Source of the DNA: Actinomycetospora endophytica
GTDB taxonomy: Bacteria > Actinomycetota > Actinomycetes > Mycobacteriales > Pseudonocardiaceae
DNA: 64,000 bases
Direction of reading: 5' to 3'
NCBI RefSeq assembly: GCF_021026375.1
Contig: NZ_JAJNDB010000001.1
Coordinates: 1,674,001-1,738,000 of the forward strand
Position numbers and translations under genes: made by a program. Shown piece after piece: positions 24,643-32,897 of this stretch; the stretch's first letter is position 1, and every line of letters begins with the position of its first letter. The notes under the pieces are model-generated. The model was not told where the DNA came from, searched no databases, and saw nothing but the letters and a program-made list of their open reading frames with translations.

Positions 24643-24968
24643 CGCGGACGATAGCCCCGTGCTCGACGACGCGGTAGTCCCGATTCCCCGATGAGCGTCG
24701 ACCCGTGGACCGCAGGACATACCCGACGCACCCGGACGACCCACCGGCCGTGGACGGTCGCCGAAGCAGAGGGCCCTCCCGTGAACCGTGAGATGTGGGC
24801 GGGGCCGGGATATCGTCCGTGGGCGTACCGGGGCCGACCGCGCTCGGCAACCGGCCGGTTCGTGTCGAGGCGTCGTCGGACTCGTGCTCCAGCGGGCCCT
24901 CGACGCGGCGGGCACGTGCAGCCGGACCGAGGGCGACGTGGGCCGCTCCCCGCAGCTTGGTGGAGATC
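24643..24968. other. Region without a recognised gene
   Basis: About 325 bases between the leader of the minus-strand cryptic operon and the broken gene at 24969. Open frames exist on both strands but none has codon use, a ribosome site or protein character that I would trust. It probably holds promoters for the two divergent units. Confidence 0.5.
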
Positions 24969-25380
24969 ATGAGCGGGCGCCCCGAGGACCGGACGGTCGA
25001 CGGCGAGCCCGTCCTCGGGTCGGTCACGACGGGGCGCGCCGGGCCGGACGGGGATTCGGCGGCCCGGCAGGTGGGCGGACGCGCGAGGAGCGGGCCGACG
25101 CGCGCGAGGCGTCCCTGGACGAACTGGCGCGGGTCAGCGGCCACGCGACCACCGACCGGTTCAGCCGGTCGGACGCGGCGTCGAGCCGCGCCGCCGAGAC
25201 GGTGGCGCGGGCGGAGGAGCACCTCGATCGCTCGCGCGAGGCGCTGCAGCGCGCCCGCCGGCGGCCGAGCGCCAACAGTCGGAGATCGAGCGCGAGACCA
25301 GGGCGACCGCTGCTCGTCGTCGGGAGCTGCGGGACGAGGGCAACGACCGGAGTCGGGCGATCGCCGACGACGACCGCTGA
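24969..25380 (+). pseudogene. Frame-broken gene for a charged helical protein
   Basis: ATG at 24969 after GGTGGAGATC starts a frame reading 'MSGRPEDRTVDGEPVLGSV'. Coding character then continues in the next frame ('EERADAREASLDELARV', 'ETVARAEEHLDRSREALQRA') and finishes in the third ('AERQQSEIERETRATAARR', then 'SRAIADDDR' and TGA at 25378). The joins lie near 25065-25075 and 25258-25270, and each needs one missing base. Together they would give a ~137-residue charged, probably coiled-coil protein. Either two single-base deletions have inactivated the gene, or the assembly has two errors in GC-rich runs. Confidence 0.45.
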
Positions 25381-25395
25381 CGCCGGCCCGATGCC

Positions 25396-25764
25396 TCAGG
25401 CGGTGATCGCGATCGCCTGCTCGACCTCGTCGTGGTGGTACTCGCGGGGCGAGACCACCGCCCCGGTGCGGACGTCGCGGTGGGCGATGCGGGCGCCGCA
25501 CCAGCCGCAACCGCCCGCGACGTCGACCACGGCGCGGGACGCGACCTCGGAGCGCCGCAGCGCCGTCGCGGCCGCGGCCCGCCGGGCCTCGCGCTCCGGT
25601 CCGGTGCGCTTCGAGTAGTCGAGGATCCACCAGAGCCCGAACGGCACGGCGAGGATCGCCGCGGTGATCAGCGCCCACTTGATGATCAGGATCGCCAGGC
25701 CGACGAGCAGCACGACACCGATCAGGGTGCCGCAGCCGCCGGCGGGAGCGGAGCGTCGCGCCAT
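25396..25764 (-). CDS. Small membrane protein with C-x-x-C-type pair
   Basis: A 122-residue protein with two membrane segments at about residues 13-30 and 31-48, a basic stretch 'SKRTGPEREARRAAAATAL', then a soluble end carrying 'GGCGWCGARIAHRDVRTG' with two Cys that could bind metal or form a disulfide, and 'SPREYHHDEVEQAIA' after it. Function unknown. ATG at 25764 lies 2 bases after the stop of the upstream gene on the same strand, so the two form an operon. Confidence 0.7.
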   Translation of the reverse strand: MARRSAPAGGCGTLIGVVLLVGLAILIIKWALITAAILAVPFGLWWILDYSKRTGPEREARRAAAATALRRSEVASRAVVDVAGGCGWCGARIAHRDVRTGAVVSPREYHHDEVEQAIAITA

Positions 25765-25766
25765 CG

Positions 25767-26417
25767 TCAGCACCACCACTTGCGCGCGCAGTAGCCGCCG
25801 GTCAGGGCACCGTCGCGGTGGTTGTGGTGATCGACGTCGACATCGACGTCGGGACTGCTGCTCGACGACGACGACGGCGCCGTCGTCGGGGTCTCCGGGT
25901 AGCACTGGTCCACGACCTGGGTCGTCGTCTCCGAGGACAGCGCGCTGGTGTAGTCGGTCTCGGTGACGGAGGACCGGTAGCCCCGCAGCCGGACCCAGTC
26001 CCGGCGATCGCCGGTGCGCGACGGGTCGTGGCCCATGGTCACCGTCCTGCCGTCCAGCAGCTGGTGCGCGGCGGCCGTCAGCAGCCTTTCCTGGCACCCC
26101 GCCCAGGACTCGGTCGTCAGGTCGTCGGCGTCGACGTGCGCGACGGTGCCGTCGGTGAACTCGACGTCCCGGTAGCTGTCCAGCCGGCTGACGGTCTTCG
26201 TCACTCCGGCCGAGGTGTCGTACACCGACCCCTCGGCGGGGTCGCGGGCCGGCACCGGGGCCGCGCTGACCGCGGGCACGGCGACCGGGGCGGCCGCGCT
26301 CGAGACGACCGGCGCGCTCGGCGCCGGCGTCGCGTGGTTGCTCGACAGGTCGACGACCGCGACCAGGCAGAAGACCACTGCCGCGATGCCCGACCAGACC
26401 TTGTACGCGGTGCGCAC
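25767..26417 (-). CDS. Membrane-anchored hypothetical protein with Asp/His tail
   Basis: A 216-residue protein with an N-terminal membrane anchor or signal (residues ~6-24), a low-complexity Ala/Pro/Val linker, a middle domain ('TVSRLDSYRDVEFTDGTVAH' to 'WVRLRGYRSSVTE') and a Ser run followed by 'DVDVDVDHHNHRDGA' and a terminal 'YCARKWWC'. The Asp/His stretch and paired Cys/Trp end suggest metal binding outside the cell, but no family is recognised. GTG at 26417 is the start. It is followed directly by the 122-residue membrane protein. Confidence 0.7.
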   Translation of the reverse strand: MRTAYKVWSGIAAVVFCLVAVVDLSSNHATPAPSAPVVSSAAAPVAVPAVSAAPVPARDPAEGSVYDTSAGVTKTVSRLDSYRDVEFTDGTVAHVDADDLTTESWAGCQERLLTAAAHQLLDGRTVTMGHDPSRTGDRRDWVRLRGYRSSVTETDYTSALSSETTTQVVDQCYPETPTTAPSSSSSSSPDVDVDVDHHNHRDGALTGGYCARKWWC

Positions 26418-26541
26418 CGGGTGTCATTCCTCCCGACGACGACGGATGTGTCGCCGGGTTGTCGCCGCAACCGGATCTCTCGTTACCCGCCCATGACCCC
26501 GCTGCCCGTCCGGGTGACGACGGGGTGGTCACTCACGACGA

Positions 26542-26569
26542 AGGGCCCGCCACCGCGGTGGCGGGCCCT
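26542..26569. terminator. 28-bp perfect palindrome after cspA
   Basis: AGGGCCCGCCACC and its complement meet around GC, a full 28-base palindrome 64 bases after the cspA stop and upstream of the 25767-26417 gene. It is likely the terminator of the cold-shock transcript. Confidence 0.75.
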
Positions 26570-26632
26570 CCGGTCGTGCGATGCGCGGGCGCGGCGCCGT
26601 CCCGGCGGCGCCCGGCGTGGAGTGCGGGTGTC

Positions 26633-26836
26633 TCAGAGAGCCTGGACGGAGTCGGCCTGCGGCCCCTTCGAGCCCTGGCTGGACTCGAACGCCACGCGCT
26701 GGTTCTCCTCGAGGGACCGGAATCCGGTGCCCTGGATGGCGGAGTAGTGGACGAACACGTCCTTGCCGCCGTCATCGGGGGCGATGAAGCCGAAGCCCTT
26801 CTCGGCGTTGAACCACTTGACGGTGCCTTCAGTCAT
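26633..26836 (-). CDS. cspA: Cold-shock protein
   Basis: A 67-residue single cold-shock domain that binds single-stranded RNA and DNA and melts mRNA structure. It starts '[20 protein letters not shown]', with RNP1 'KGFGFI' and RNP2 'VFVHY' in place, and ends 'QADSVQAL'. Length and sequence are typical of actinobacterial CspA. ATG at 26836 is preceded by AAAGAGG. About 200 bases upstream to mtnA hold no gene and are long enough for the usual cold-shock leader RNA. The 28-base palindrome at 26542 ends the transcript. Confidence 0.97.
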   Translation of the reverse strand: MTEGTVKWFNAEKGFGFIAPDDGGKDVFVHYSAIQGTGFRSLEENQRVAFESSQGSKGPQADSVQAL

Positions 26837-27033
26837 GCATCCTCTTTCAGGATCAGGCCGGGCGGGTGCGTACCCGCCCGCGAGCGTTGCCCGACTCCGA
26901 GATCAGCGGAGGGTGGTCCTGCGCAACGAGCCCGGGCGGTGTCACATCATCCACGGAGCTCGAACGACACAGCGAGGAAAACGAGACTGCAACGGCGGGG
27001 ACCGTAGCACTCCGACCATCACAGACCCCGCGG

Positions 27034-28086
27034 TCACCGGCTCACGTGGCGCCGGACGGCGTCGTGACGGGTTTCCCGGACGGCCGACGGGGCGTTCGGC
27101 TCCCGCCGCGGGGACCACGCCCGGTCCTCGGTGACGACGGCGGTCACCAGCTCGAACGGCGTCACGTCGAACGCCGGGTTGAAGACCGGCGTGCCCGGCG
27201 ACGTCGTCGGGACCCCGCCGACCTCGAGGACCTCCTCGGGGCCGCGTTCCTCCACGACGACGTCGTCACCGGTCGCGGTGTGCGCGTCGATCGTCTCCTC
27301 GGGGGCGACGACGAGGAACGGCACGCCGGAGCGGGCCGCGGCGCAGGCCAGCATGTAGGTGCCGATCTTGTTCGCGACGTCCCCGTTCGCGGCGATCCGG
27401 TCGGCACCGACGACGACGGCGTCCACCCGCCCGGTGGCGATCGCGGCGGGCCCCGCGGAGTCGACGCACAGCCGGTGCGGGGCGCCGGCGCGGGCCAGTT
27501 CCCACACGGTGAGCCGGGCGCCCTGCAGCAGCGGTCGGGTCTCGCAGGCGAGCACCTCGCTCAGCATCCCGCGCTCGTGCAGCCGCAGCGCCGCACCGAG
27601 CGCGGTGCCGCCCACCCCGCAGGCGAGCTCGCCGGTGTTGCAGACCGTCAGCACGCGCAGCGGGCCGTCCGGGTGCAGCGCGGAGAGCAGGTCGGCGGCG
27701 CGGGTCGTCGCGGCGGCGTTGACCCGGGCGGCGTCGGCGGCGACCGCGCGGGCCTCGGCGAGGACGGCGGCCGGGCCGTCGTCGAGCCGCGCGAGCGCCC
27801 GGCGCGCCCCGAGGGCGAGCGGGACGGCGGTCGGCCGGGCCCGCGCGATCCGCTCGGCCTCGGCGGGCACCGCCGCCGGGTCGTCGGGGTGGCGGTGTGC
27901 GGCCAGCGCGACCCCGAACGCCCCGGCGATCCCGAGGTTCGGCGCCCCGCGGACGGCGAGGGCGCGGATCGCGTCGACGAGGGCGTCGACCGTGGTGAGG
28001 CGGAGGTGCTCGGTCCGGTGCGGCAGGGCGCGCTGGTCCAGCAGCACCACCGCCGGGTCCTCGTCCGAGAAGTCCACGATCCGCAC
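27034..28086 (-). CDS. mtnA: S-methyl-5-thioribose-1-phosphate isomerase
   Basis: A 350-residue enzyme that converts methylthioribose-1-phosphate to methylthioribulose-1-phosphate in methionine salvage. The catalytic Cys lies in 'VLTVCNTGELACGVGG' and the catalytic Asp in 'VVVGADRIAANGDVANKIGT', both intact. GTG at 28086 is the start, giving the standard family length. A C-terminal Arg-rich extension ('RREPNAPSAVRETRHD') is a little longer than usual. No other methionine-salvage gene is nearby; the next gene upstream on the same strand is a serine hydrolase convergent in function but 36 bases away. Confidence 0.95.
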   Translation of the reverse strand: MRIVDFSDEDPAVVLLDQRALPHRTEHLRLTTVDALVDAIRALAVRGAPNLGIAGAFGVALAAHRHPDDPAAVPAEAERIARARPTAVPLALGARRALARLDDGPAAVLAEARAVAADAARVNAAATTRAADLLSALHPDGPLRVLTVCNTGELACGVGGTALGAALRLHERGMLSEVLACETRPLLQGARLTVWELARAGAPHRLCVDSAGPAAIATGRVDAVVVGADRIAANGDVANKIGTYMLACAAARSGVPFLVVAPEETIDAHTATGDDVVVEERGPEEVLEVGGVPTTSPGTPVFNPAFDVTPFELVTAVVTEDRAWSPRREPNAPSAVRETRHDAVRRHVSR

Positions 28087-28121
28087 GGGGCCGATCCTGC
28101 CCCGGATTCGTGGCCGGTGGG

Positions 28122-29255
28122 TCAGCTCAGCAAGGCGTAGGCGGCGTCGCAGACCGCGGTGTGCAGGCCGATGTCCTCGGGCGAGGCGAACGCGCGCTGG
28201 GTCAGGATCACGACGACGAGGTCGCGGACCGGGTCGACGTGCCAGCTGCTCCCCAGACCGCCGGCCCAGCCGAACGATCCGGCGCGGGCGCCCCGCGTCG
28301 TCACCGACACCCCGAAGCCCCAGCTCAGGTCGTCGTCGAGGAACCCGCCCGCCGCCGACGCCTGCTGCTCCGCGGTGAGCTGGTCGGAGGTCATCGCGGT
28401 GACGAAGCCCTGCTCCAGGACGTCGCCGCCACCGCGGAGCAGCATCCGGGCGAACGCGAGGAGGTCGTCGACGGTCGAGACGAGCCCGGCGGCACCGTCG
28501 GGGAAGCGGGGCGGGGTACTCCAGCGTCCGTCGGGTGCGTCCCACGCCTCGTCGCCCTGGTAGGCGGTGGCGAGTCGCGCCGGGTCGCCGGTGAAGGCGG
28601 TGTCGCGCATGCCGAGCGGGGCGAGGATCCGCGTGCGGAGGAGGTCGGGGAGCGGTTCCCGCGCGGCGCGCGCGGCGAGGACGCCGAGCACCTGGCCGCT
28701 GGTGTTGTAGAGCCAGCGCCGGCCGGGCTGGGCGAGCAGCGGCAGCTCCGCGAGCTCGGCGAGCCAGGCGTCGGGGTCCGGCGTCACGTCCGGTTCCGGC
28801 GGCCCCATCGTGTTCAGTCGGCCCGACGCCAGCGCCGTCGCGATCGGCCAGGGCGGGTCGGCCGTGAACAGCTCCATCGCCTGGCCGTACCCGCAGGTGT
28901 AGGTCAGCAGGTCACGCACCAGGATCGGCCGGGCCGCGGGGACGGTGTCGTCGAGGGCCGCGTCGGGCGAGCGCAGCACCCGTCGCCCGGCGAGCTCGGG
29001 CAGCAGCCGGTCGACGGGCTCGTCGAGCGCGAGCGTCCCGTCGGCGAGCAGGGTCCCGACGGCGGCCGCGACGACCGGCTTGGTGATCGACGCGATCCGG
29101 AACTGCGAGTCCCGTCGGACGGGGGCGCCGCCGAGGGTCAGGACGCCCTGGGTCGCGACGTGCACCTCCCCGCCGTGCGCGAGCAGCGCGACCACGCCCG
29201 GGACGGCGGCCGCGGCGACGACGTCGTCGAACGGACCGGTCGCGATCGTCGTCAT
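28122..29255 (-). CDS. Serine hydrolase, beta-lactamase class C / EstB-like
   Basis: A 377-residue serine hydrolase of the beta-lactamase/transpeptidase-like family. The nucleophile motif S-x-x-K is in 'FRIASITKPVVAAAVG', the Y-x-N type motif in 'WLYNTSGQVLGVLAAR', and the C-terminal 'SFGWAGGLGSSWHVDP' matches the third motif region. No signal peptide is visible, so it is likely a cytoplasmic esterase or peptidase rather than an exported lactamase. ATG at 29255 is the start. The palindromic element at 29267 separates it from purU upstream on the same strand. Confidence 0.9.
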   Translation of the reverse strand: MTTIATGPFDDVVAAAAVPGVVALLAHGGEVHVATQGVLTLGGAPVRRDSQFRIASITKPVVAAAVGTLLADGTLALDEPVDRLLPELAGRRVLRSPDAALDDTVPAARPILVRDLLTYTCGYGQAMELFTADPPWPIATALASGRLNTMGPPEPDVTPDPDAWLAELAELPLLAQPGRRWLYNTSGQVLGVLAARAAREPLPDLLRTRILAPLGMRDTAFTGDPARLATAYQGDEAWDAPDGRWSTPPRFPDGAAGLVSTVDDLLAFARMLLRGGGDVLEQGFVTAMTSDQLTAEQQASAAGGFLDDDLSWGFGVSVTTRGARAGSFGWAGGLGSSWHVDPVRDLVVVILTQRAFASPEDIGLHTAVCDAAYALLS

Positions 29256-29266
29256 GGGGGCGAGAC

Positions 29267-29341
29267 TAGGTGCGCTGCGCGCTCGTGAGCACAAATTGAT
29301 GTCCTGGCGTCAATTACTGCTCACAAGCGCGCAGCGCACCT
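29267..29341. repeat. Palindromic element, copy 2
   Basis: 75 bases between purU (stop at its right end) and the start of the serine hydrolase, both on the minus strand. The left arm is TAGGTGCGCTGCGCGCTC, and the inner stem around GTGAGCACAAATTGA has two mismatched pairs. Compared with copy 1, the eleventh base is G (C in copy 1) and its partner in the right arm is C (G in copy 1), a compensatory change. Only copy of the five that stands between two genes of the same strand without overlapping the downstream start. Confidence 0.9.
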
Positions 29342-30204
29342 CAGAAGACGATCGTCGTGTCCCCGTCGCGCACCACGCGGTCCTCGCAGTGCCACCGCAC
29401 CGCCCGGGAGAGCACGGAGCGCTCGACGTCGGCGCCGAGCCGGGTGAGGTCGGCCGTCGTGTGGCGGTGGTTCACCCGCACCACGTCCTGCTCGATGATC
29501 GGCCCGTCGTCGAGGACCTCGGTGACGTAGTGCGCGGTGGCACCGACGACCTTCACCCCGCGCTCCTTGGCCTGCCGGTAGGGCGAGGCGCCCACGAACG
29601 CCGGCAGGAACGAGTGATGGATGTTGATCATCGGGGCCCCGACGGCCTCGATCATCGAGCCCGACACGATCTGCATGTAGCGCGCGAGCACCACCAGGTC
29701 GACGCCCTGCAGCAGCTCGGCCTGGCGCGTCTCCGCCTCGGCCCTCGTCTCCGGCGTCACCGGGACGTGGACGAACGGCACCCCGAAGGGTTCGACGGCG
29801 CCGGCCAGGTCGGCGTGGTTGGAGACGACGACCTCGATCGAGACGTCGAGCTCGCCGCGCTGCGTCCGCCACAGCAGGTCGAGCAGACAGTGGTCGATCC
29901 GCGAGACGAGGATGCCCAGCCGCTTCGGGACCCCGGAGTCGGTCAGCGTGAAGTCCATGCCGAACCCCCGGGCGACGTCCGAGGCGAACGCGGCGCGCAG
30001 CCCCTGGAGGTTCCCGGAGGGCAGGGCGAACTCGGTCCGCTGGAAGTAGGTGCCGCCGGTGTGGGCCGTGGCGTGCTGGTCCAGCGACAGGATGTTCGCC
30101 CCGGAGGCCGAGAGGAACGACGCGACGGCCGCGACGATGCCCTGGCGGTCGGCGCAGCGGATGAGCAGCCGGCCGACGGTGTCGGCGGACGGAGACCCGG
30201 TCAC
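29341..30204 (-). CDS. purU: Formyltetrahydrofolate deformylase
   Basis: A 287-residue enzyme that hydrolyses 10-formyl-tetrahydrofolate to formate and tetrahydrofolate, balancing one-carbon pools. An ACT domain fills the first ~85 residues ('[19 protein letters not shown]'), followed by a formyltransferase-type domain with the catalytic Asn-His in '[16 protein letters not shown]' and the Asp in '[10 protein letters not shown]'. GTG at 30204 is the start. The formate-THF ligase making the same product in reverse is 15 kb away at 45394. Its TGA stop begins at the right edge of the palindromic element. Confidence 0.95.
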   Translation of the reverse strand: MTGSPSADTVGRLLIRCADRQGIVAAVASFLSASGANILSLDQHATAHTGGTYFQRTEFALPSGNLQGLRAAFASDVARGFGMDFTLTDSGVPKRLGILVSRIDHCLLDLLWRTQRGELDVSIEVVVSNHADLAGAVEPFGVPFVHVPVTPETRAEAETRQAELLQGVDLVVLARYMQIVSGSMIEAVGAPMINIHHSFLPAFVGASPYRQAKERGVKVVGATAHYVTEVLDDGPIIEQDVVRVNHRHTTADLTRLGADVERSVLSRAVRWHCEDRVVRDGDTTIVF

Positions 30205-30257
30205 GGGCCGCAGGGTACTGACGCCGCCCGGCGGCGCGCCGCAGGAACTCCGGCGCG

Positions 30258-30563
30258 TCAGGAGCGGCAGGCCAGCTCGCCCGCGGGGACGCGGAGCGGG
30301 GTCAGGGCGTCGTTGCGGCGGCGCACGATGGCGGTGGAGAGCTCCCGCGCGCGCGCGGCGACCTCGTCCTGCTCGGAGCCGCCCGCGACCGCCGACGCGG
30401 CCTCGCCGACCTCGAGGGCGACGCGCGCGAGCTCGTCGAGCAGGTCCGCCGACCAGTCGAAGCGGTCGGTGCCCGCCGGGCACGCGTGGCGCGCCCGACC
30501 GAGCTCGGCGAGCGCCTCGTGCGCGCTGCGCACGAGATCCCGCAGCGTCGAAGGATCGTCCAC
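30258..30563 (-). CDS. Hypothetical helical protein
   Basis: A 101-residue protein, predicted mostly alpha-helical ('[18 protein letters not shown]', '[20 protein letters not shown]') with two Cys and a final 'GELACRS'. No family recognised. GTG at 30563 is the start. It lies upstream of purU on the same strand with a 53-base gap. Confidence 0.6.
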   Translation of the reverse strand: MDDPSTLRDLVRSAHEALAELGRARHACPAGTDRFDWSADLLDELARVALEVGEAASAVAGGSEQDEVAARARELSTAIVRRRNDALTPLRVPAGELACRS

Positions 30564-30985
30564 GTCCCCCGCCCCTCGTTCGACAGCCGGTTCCGAGTTC
30601 GACGGCCGGTCCCGATCGGGGGAGGAGTGCCCGCCTCCGACGCGCCTACACGTTTTCCGGCATCGCGCGGCCGACGGATCGGTGAACGGAGGGTGTCGCT
30701 GGACCGCTCGGCGGCGCGGAGGCGGTACGCGGACCGCTCGTCGCGCGATCGTGCCGCCCGGTCGCGACGTCGGCCACGGAAAGAGTTGAGGCCCGGCCGG
30801 CGGGGGGACACCGACCGGGCTGTCGTCGATCACGGGGGGCATGATCGACGACACGGATGGTTCCGTTCCGTGGCATCTGACGTCAAGGAAAACTCCGACG
30901 TCGGACGCTGTGCGGCTCGTCTCCCCGGCCCCGGGCAACGTGCGACCATGACGGCGCGGAACGGACCCCGGGAGGGGGAGGGACG
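30564..30985. other. Intergenic region, no gene supported
   Basis: About 420 bases between two divergent hypothetical genes. Short frames are present on both strands but none is convincing. GC drops locally around 30650-30665 and 30850-30905 ('CACGTTTTCC', 'GGAAAACTCC'), so promoters for the divergent genes probably lie here. Confidence 0.5.
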
Positions 30986-31231
30986 ATGTTGATCCGGCTG
31001 CAGGACGGCCCCTGCCGTGGCGAGCGCGACGTCCAGATCGGCGAGGCCGCCACACCGCCCGAGGAGTACCTGGTGCTCGTCGAGTCCGGCCCCCGGACGC
31101 CCACGGACGGTTTCAACGGGGGATCGATCCCCGGCATCAACGTCTTCGCGGTGCACCGGCTCGACCGGCGCGACCCGGACGGCACACCGGTCTACGGCTT
31201 CGCGGGCGAGCGTCACCAGCGGGGGTACTAG
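30986..31231 (+). CDS. Small hypothetical protein
   Basis: An 81-residue protein with predicted beta strands ('LIRLQDGPCRGERDVQIG', 'EEYLVLVESGP') and a Tyr/Arg end 'GERHQRGY'. No family recognised. The start ATG at 30986 follows a very strong purine run GGAGGGGGAGGGACG. It is the first of several small genes between 30.9 and 31.8 kb. Confidence 0.65.
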   Translation: MLIRLQDGPCRGERDVQIGEAATPPEEYLVLVESGPRTPTDGFNGGSIPGINVFAVHRLDRRDPDGTPVYGFAGERHQRGY

Positions 31232-31363
31232 GCCGCCCGTCGGGCGTACGCAGTACTCCGTCCGCCGAGCGTCGCCGGGTGTTCACCGGGGTGGGTCGGG
31301 TCGATCGCGGCGTGCGGGGTACTCGGCCTCGCGCAATCGCATCCGACCCTACGGAGGGGCGAC

Positions 31364-31570
31364 ATGGGACAGATCGACGCCAAGCTGGTCAAGCAGTACG
31401 AGGAGACCCCGCTGGCGGAGCTGGCCGACGCGCCGGTGTCCGCGCTGCAGGGCGTCAGCGACGGCGACGCGCAGCACCTGAAGGACGCGTTCAACATCAA
31501 GACCGTGCGTGACCTCGGGACGAACAAGTACTTCCTCTGGGCCCAGGCGATCACCAAGCTCGCCGAGTAG
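31364..31570 (+). CDS. Small helix-hairpin-helix-like protein
   Basis: A 68-residue protein whose centre 'PVSALQGVSDGDAQHLKDAF' followed by 'NIKTVRDLGTNKYFLWA' resembles one helix-hairpin-helix unit, as in DUF4332-type proteins. HhH units usually contact DNA or protein. ATG at 31364 after ACGGAGGGGCGAC has a good ribosome site. It is followed by a terminator hairpin, and convergent with the CsbD gene. Confidence 0.75.
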   Translation: MGQIDAKLVKQYEETPLAELADAPVSALQGVSDGDAQHLKDAFNIKTVRDLGTNKYFLWAQAITKLAE

Positions 31571-31593
31571 TCAACGGCCCCGCGACACATACG

Positions 31594-31626
31594 ACGGGCC
31601 CCGGCCGGGAATCGGCCGGGGCCCGT
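31594..31626. terminator. Bidirectional terminator
   Basis: ACGGGCCCCGGCCG (31594-31607) and its exact complement (31613-31626) around the loop GGAAT, between the convergent HhH-like and CsbD genes. Confidence 0.85.
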
Positions 31627-31642
31627 CCTCGTCGTGCGGGGG

Positions 31643-31816
31643 TCAGGACTTGAACGCGTCCTTGACCTTCTCGCCGGCCTGCTTGACGTTGCCCTTGACC
31701 TGGTCGCCCTTGCCCTCGGCCTCGAGCTCCTCGTCGTCCTGGAGCTTGCCGACGGTCTCCTTGGCCTTGCCCTTGAGCTCGTCGGTCTTGTTGTCGATCT
31801 TGTCTCCGGTGCCCAT
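31643..31816 (-). CDS. CsbD-family stress protein
   Basis: A 57-residue CsbD-like protein: 'DKIDNKTDELKGKAKETVGK' followed by 'EAEGKGDQVKGNVKQAGEKV'. The family is induced in general stress responses in many bacteria, with unknown molecular function; it is highly charged and helical. ATG at 31816 is chosen over an upstream start in the same frame because the CsbD motif begins directly after it. DUF3048 gene lies upstream on the same strand. Confidence 0.93.
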   Translation of the reverse strand: MGTGDKIDNKTDELKGKAKETVGKLQDDEELEAEGKGDQVKGNVKQAGEKVKDAFKS

Positions 31817-31851
31817 GCGGGCGGCTACCCGATCCCGCCCGCGATCAGGCG

Positions 31852-32841
31852 TCAACCTCGCGCGAGCAGCACCCAGACCGGGCCGGTGGCGAACGTCAGA
31901 GGTTTTCCGTCCGCCCCCGTGTACGAGGTCGGCGAGTTCGGATCGGGCCGCGACCAGGTCCCCGTCCAGCGCTTCCCGTCGCGCAGCACGTCGACGGCGC
32001 CCCGCCCGACGGTGACCGCGGTCGGCGACGGCGCCCCCACGACGTCGTGCACGGCGGAGTTCCTGATCGGTACCCGCTGGACGACGACGGTGGCGGGTCC
32101 CCCGGCGGTGACGGCGGGCTGCCCGTCGAACGCGACGGTGTAGCGGCCGTCCGCGGCGTGCAGGTCGACCGGGGTCGAGCCGATCGTCTCCTTGACGTCC
32201 GTCGCGGGCTGCCCGCCCGCGGGTGCGGCCCCGAAGCGGAACCCGATGTCGCGGGGGCCCGCCACCCCCGGGGCGGCCTTCACCAGCGCGGCCGGGTCGG
32301 CGTAGAGGTTGTGCGGGGCCTCGCCGCGCCCGCGGTGGTAGGCCCCGGCCACCTTCTCGGCCGACACCGGGAGCACCGGGCTCGACGCCACCAGCTGGTT
32401 CAGCTCCGGGGCGTTGCCGGAGAACCCCAGCGCGGGCCGGCCGTAGGCGGCGAGGACGTCGATGTCGGACTCCCGGAAGCTGCGCACCGGGCCGACCGAG
32501 GGCGGCAGGTGCGAGGCGAACACCGCCAGCAGCCGCGTCACCCCGCCCTCGACCGGCTCCACGTAGACCACGTCCGCGGCGTCCACCCCGGTCCAGGGCC
32601 TGCCCTGCGGGGAGTTGTCGACCTTGACGGCGAGGACGGCCTTCCCGGGGTCGGGCCCGCCGGTCAGCGGGGAGAGGTTCGCGGCGGGCTTCGCGGCCAC
32701 CGGCGACGGTGCGGGCGGCAGCGGCGCCGGCGAGTCACCGCTGGAGCTCCAGACCACCACCCCGAGGATCACCACGATCACGACCGCGATGACCACGGCG
32801 ATCGCCGTCCGCGCCTCGGTACCTCCCCGTTCCCCGGCCAT
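31852..32841 (-). CDS. DUF3048 (YerB-like) anchored protein
   Basis: A 329-residue protein with an N-terminal membrane segment (residues ~12-32), a Pro/Ala linker and a DUF3048 domain starting near 'LSPLTGGPDP', with the conserved 'AVKVDNSPQGRPWTGVDAAD' and 'VGPVRSFRESDIDVLAAYG'. YerB-type proteins are envelope proteins of unknown role. There is no lipobox Cys, so it is a membrane-anchored rather than a lipid-anchored protein. It diverges from the DUF1707 gene at 32898 with 56 bases between. Confidence 0.9.
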   Translation of the reverse strand: MAGERGGTEARTAIAVVIAVVIVVILGVVVWSSSGDSPAPLPPAPSPVAAKPAANLSPLTGGPDPGKAVLAVKVDNSPQGRPWTGVDAADVVYVEPVEGGVTRLLAVFASHLPPSVGPVRSFRESDIDVLAAYGRPALGFSGNAPELNQLVASSPVLPVSAEKVAGAYHRGRGEAPHNLYADPAALVKAAPGVAGPRDIGFRFGAAPAGGQPATDVKETIGSTPVDLHAADGRYTVAFDGQPAVTAGGPATVVVQRVPIRNSAVHDVVGAPSPTAVTVGRGAVDVLRDGKRWTGTWSRPDPNSPTSYTGADGKPLTFATGPVWVLLARG

Positions 32842-32897
32842 GCGAGGACCAACGCGGGAGCCGACCTCCCGGTTCGCCCGCCCCTATCATCGGAGAC

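Noticed and set aside
28110-29288. Plus-strand frame opposite the serine hydrolase
   Set aside because: Antisense shadow; no motif and no ribosome site.
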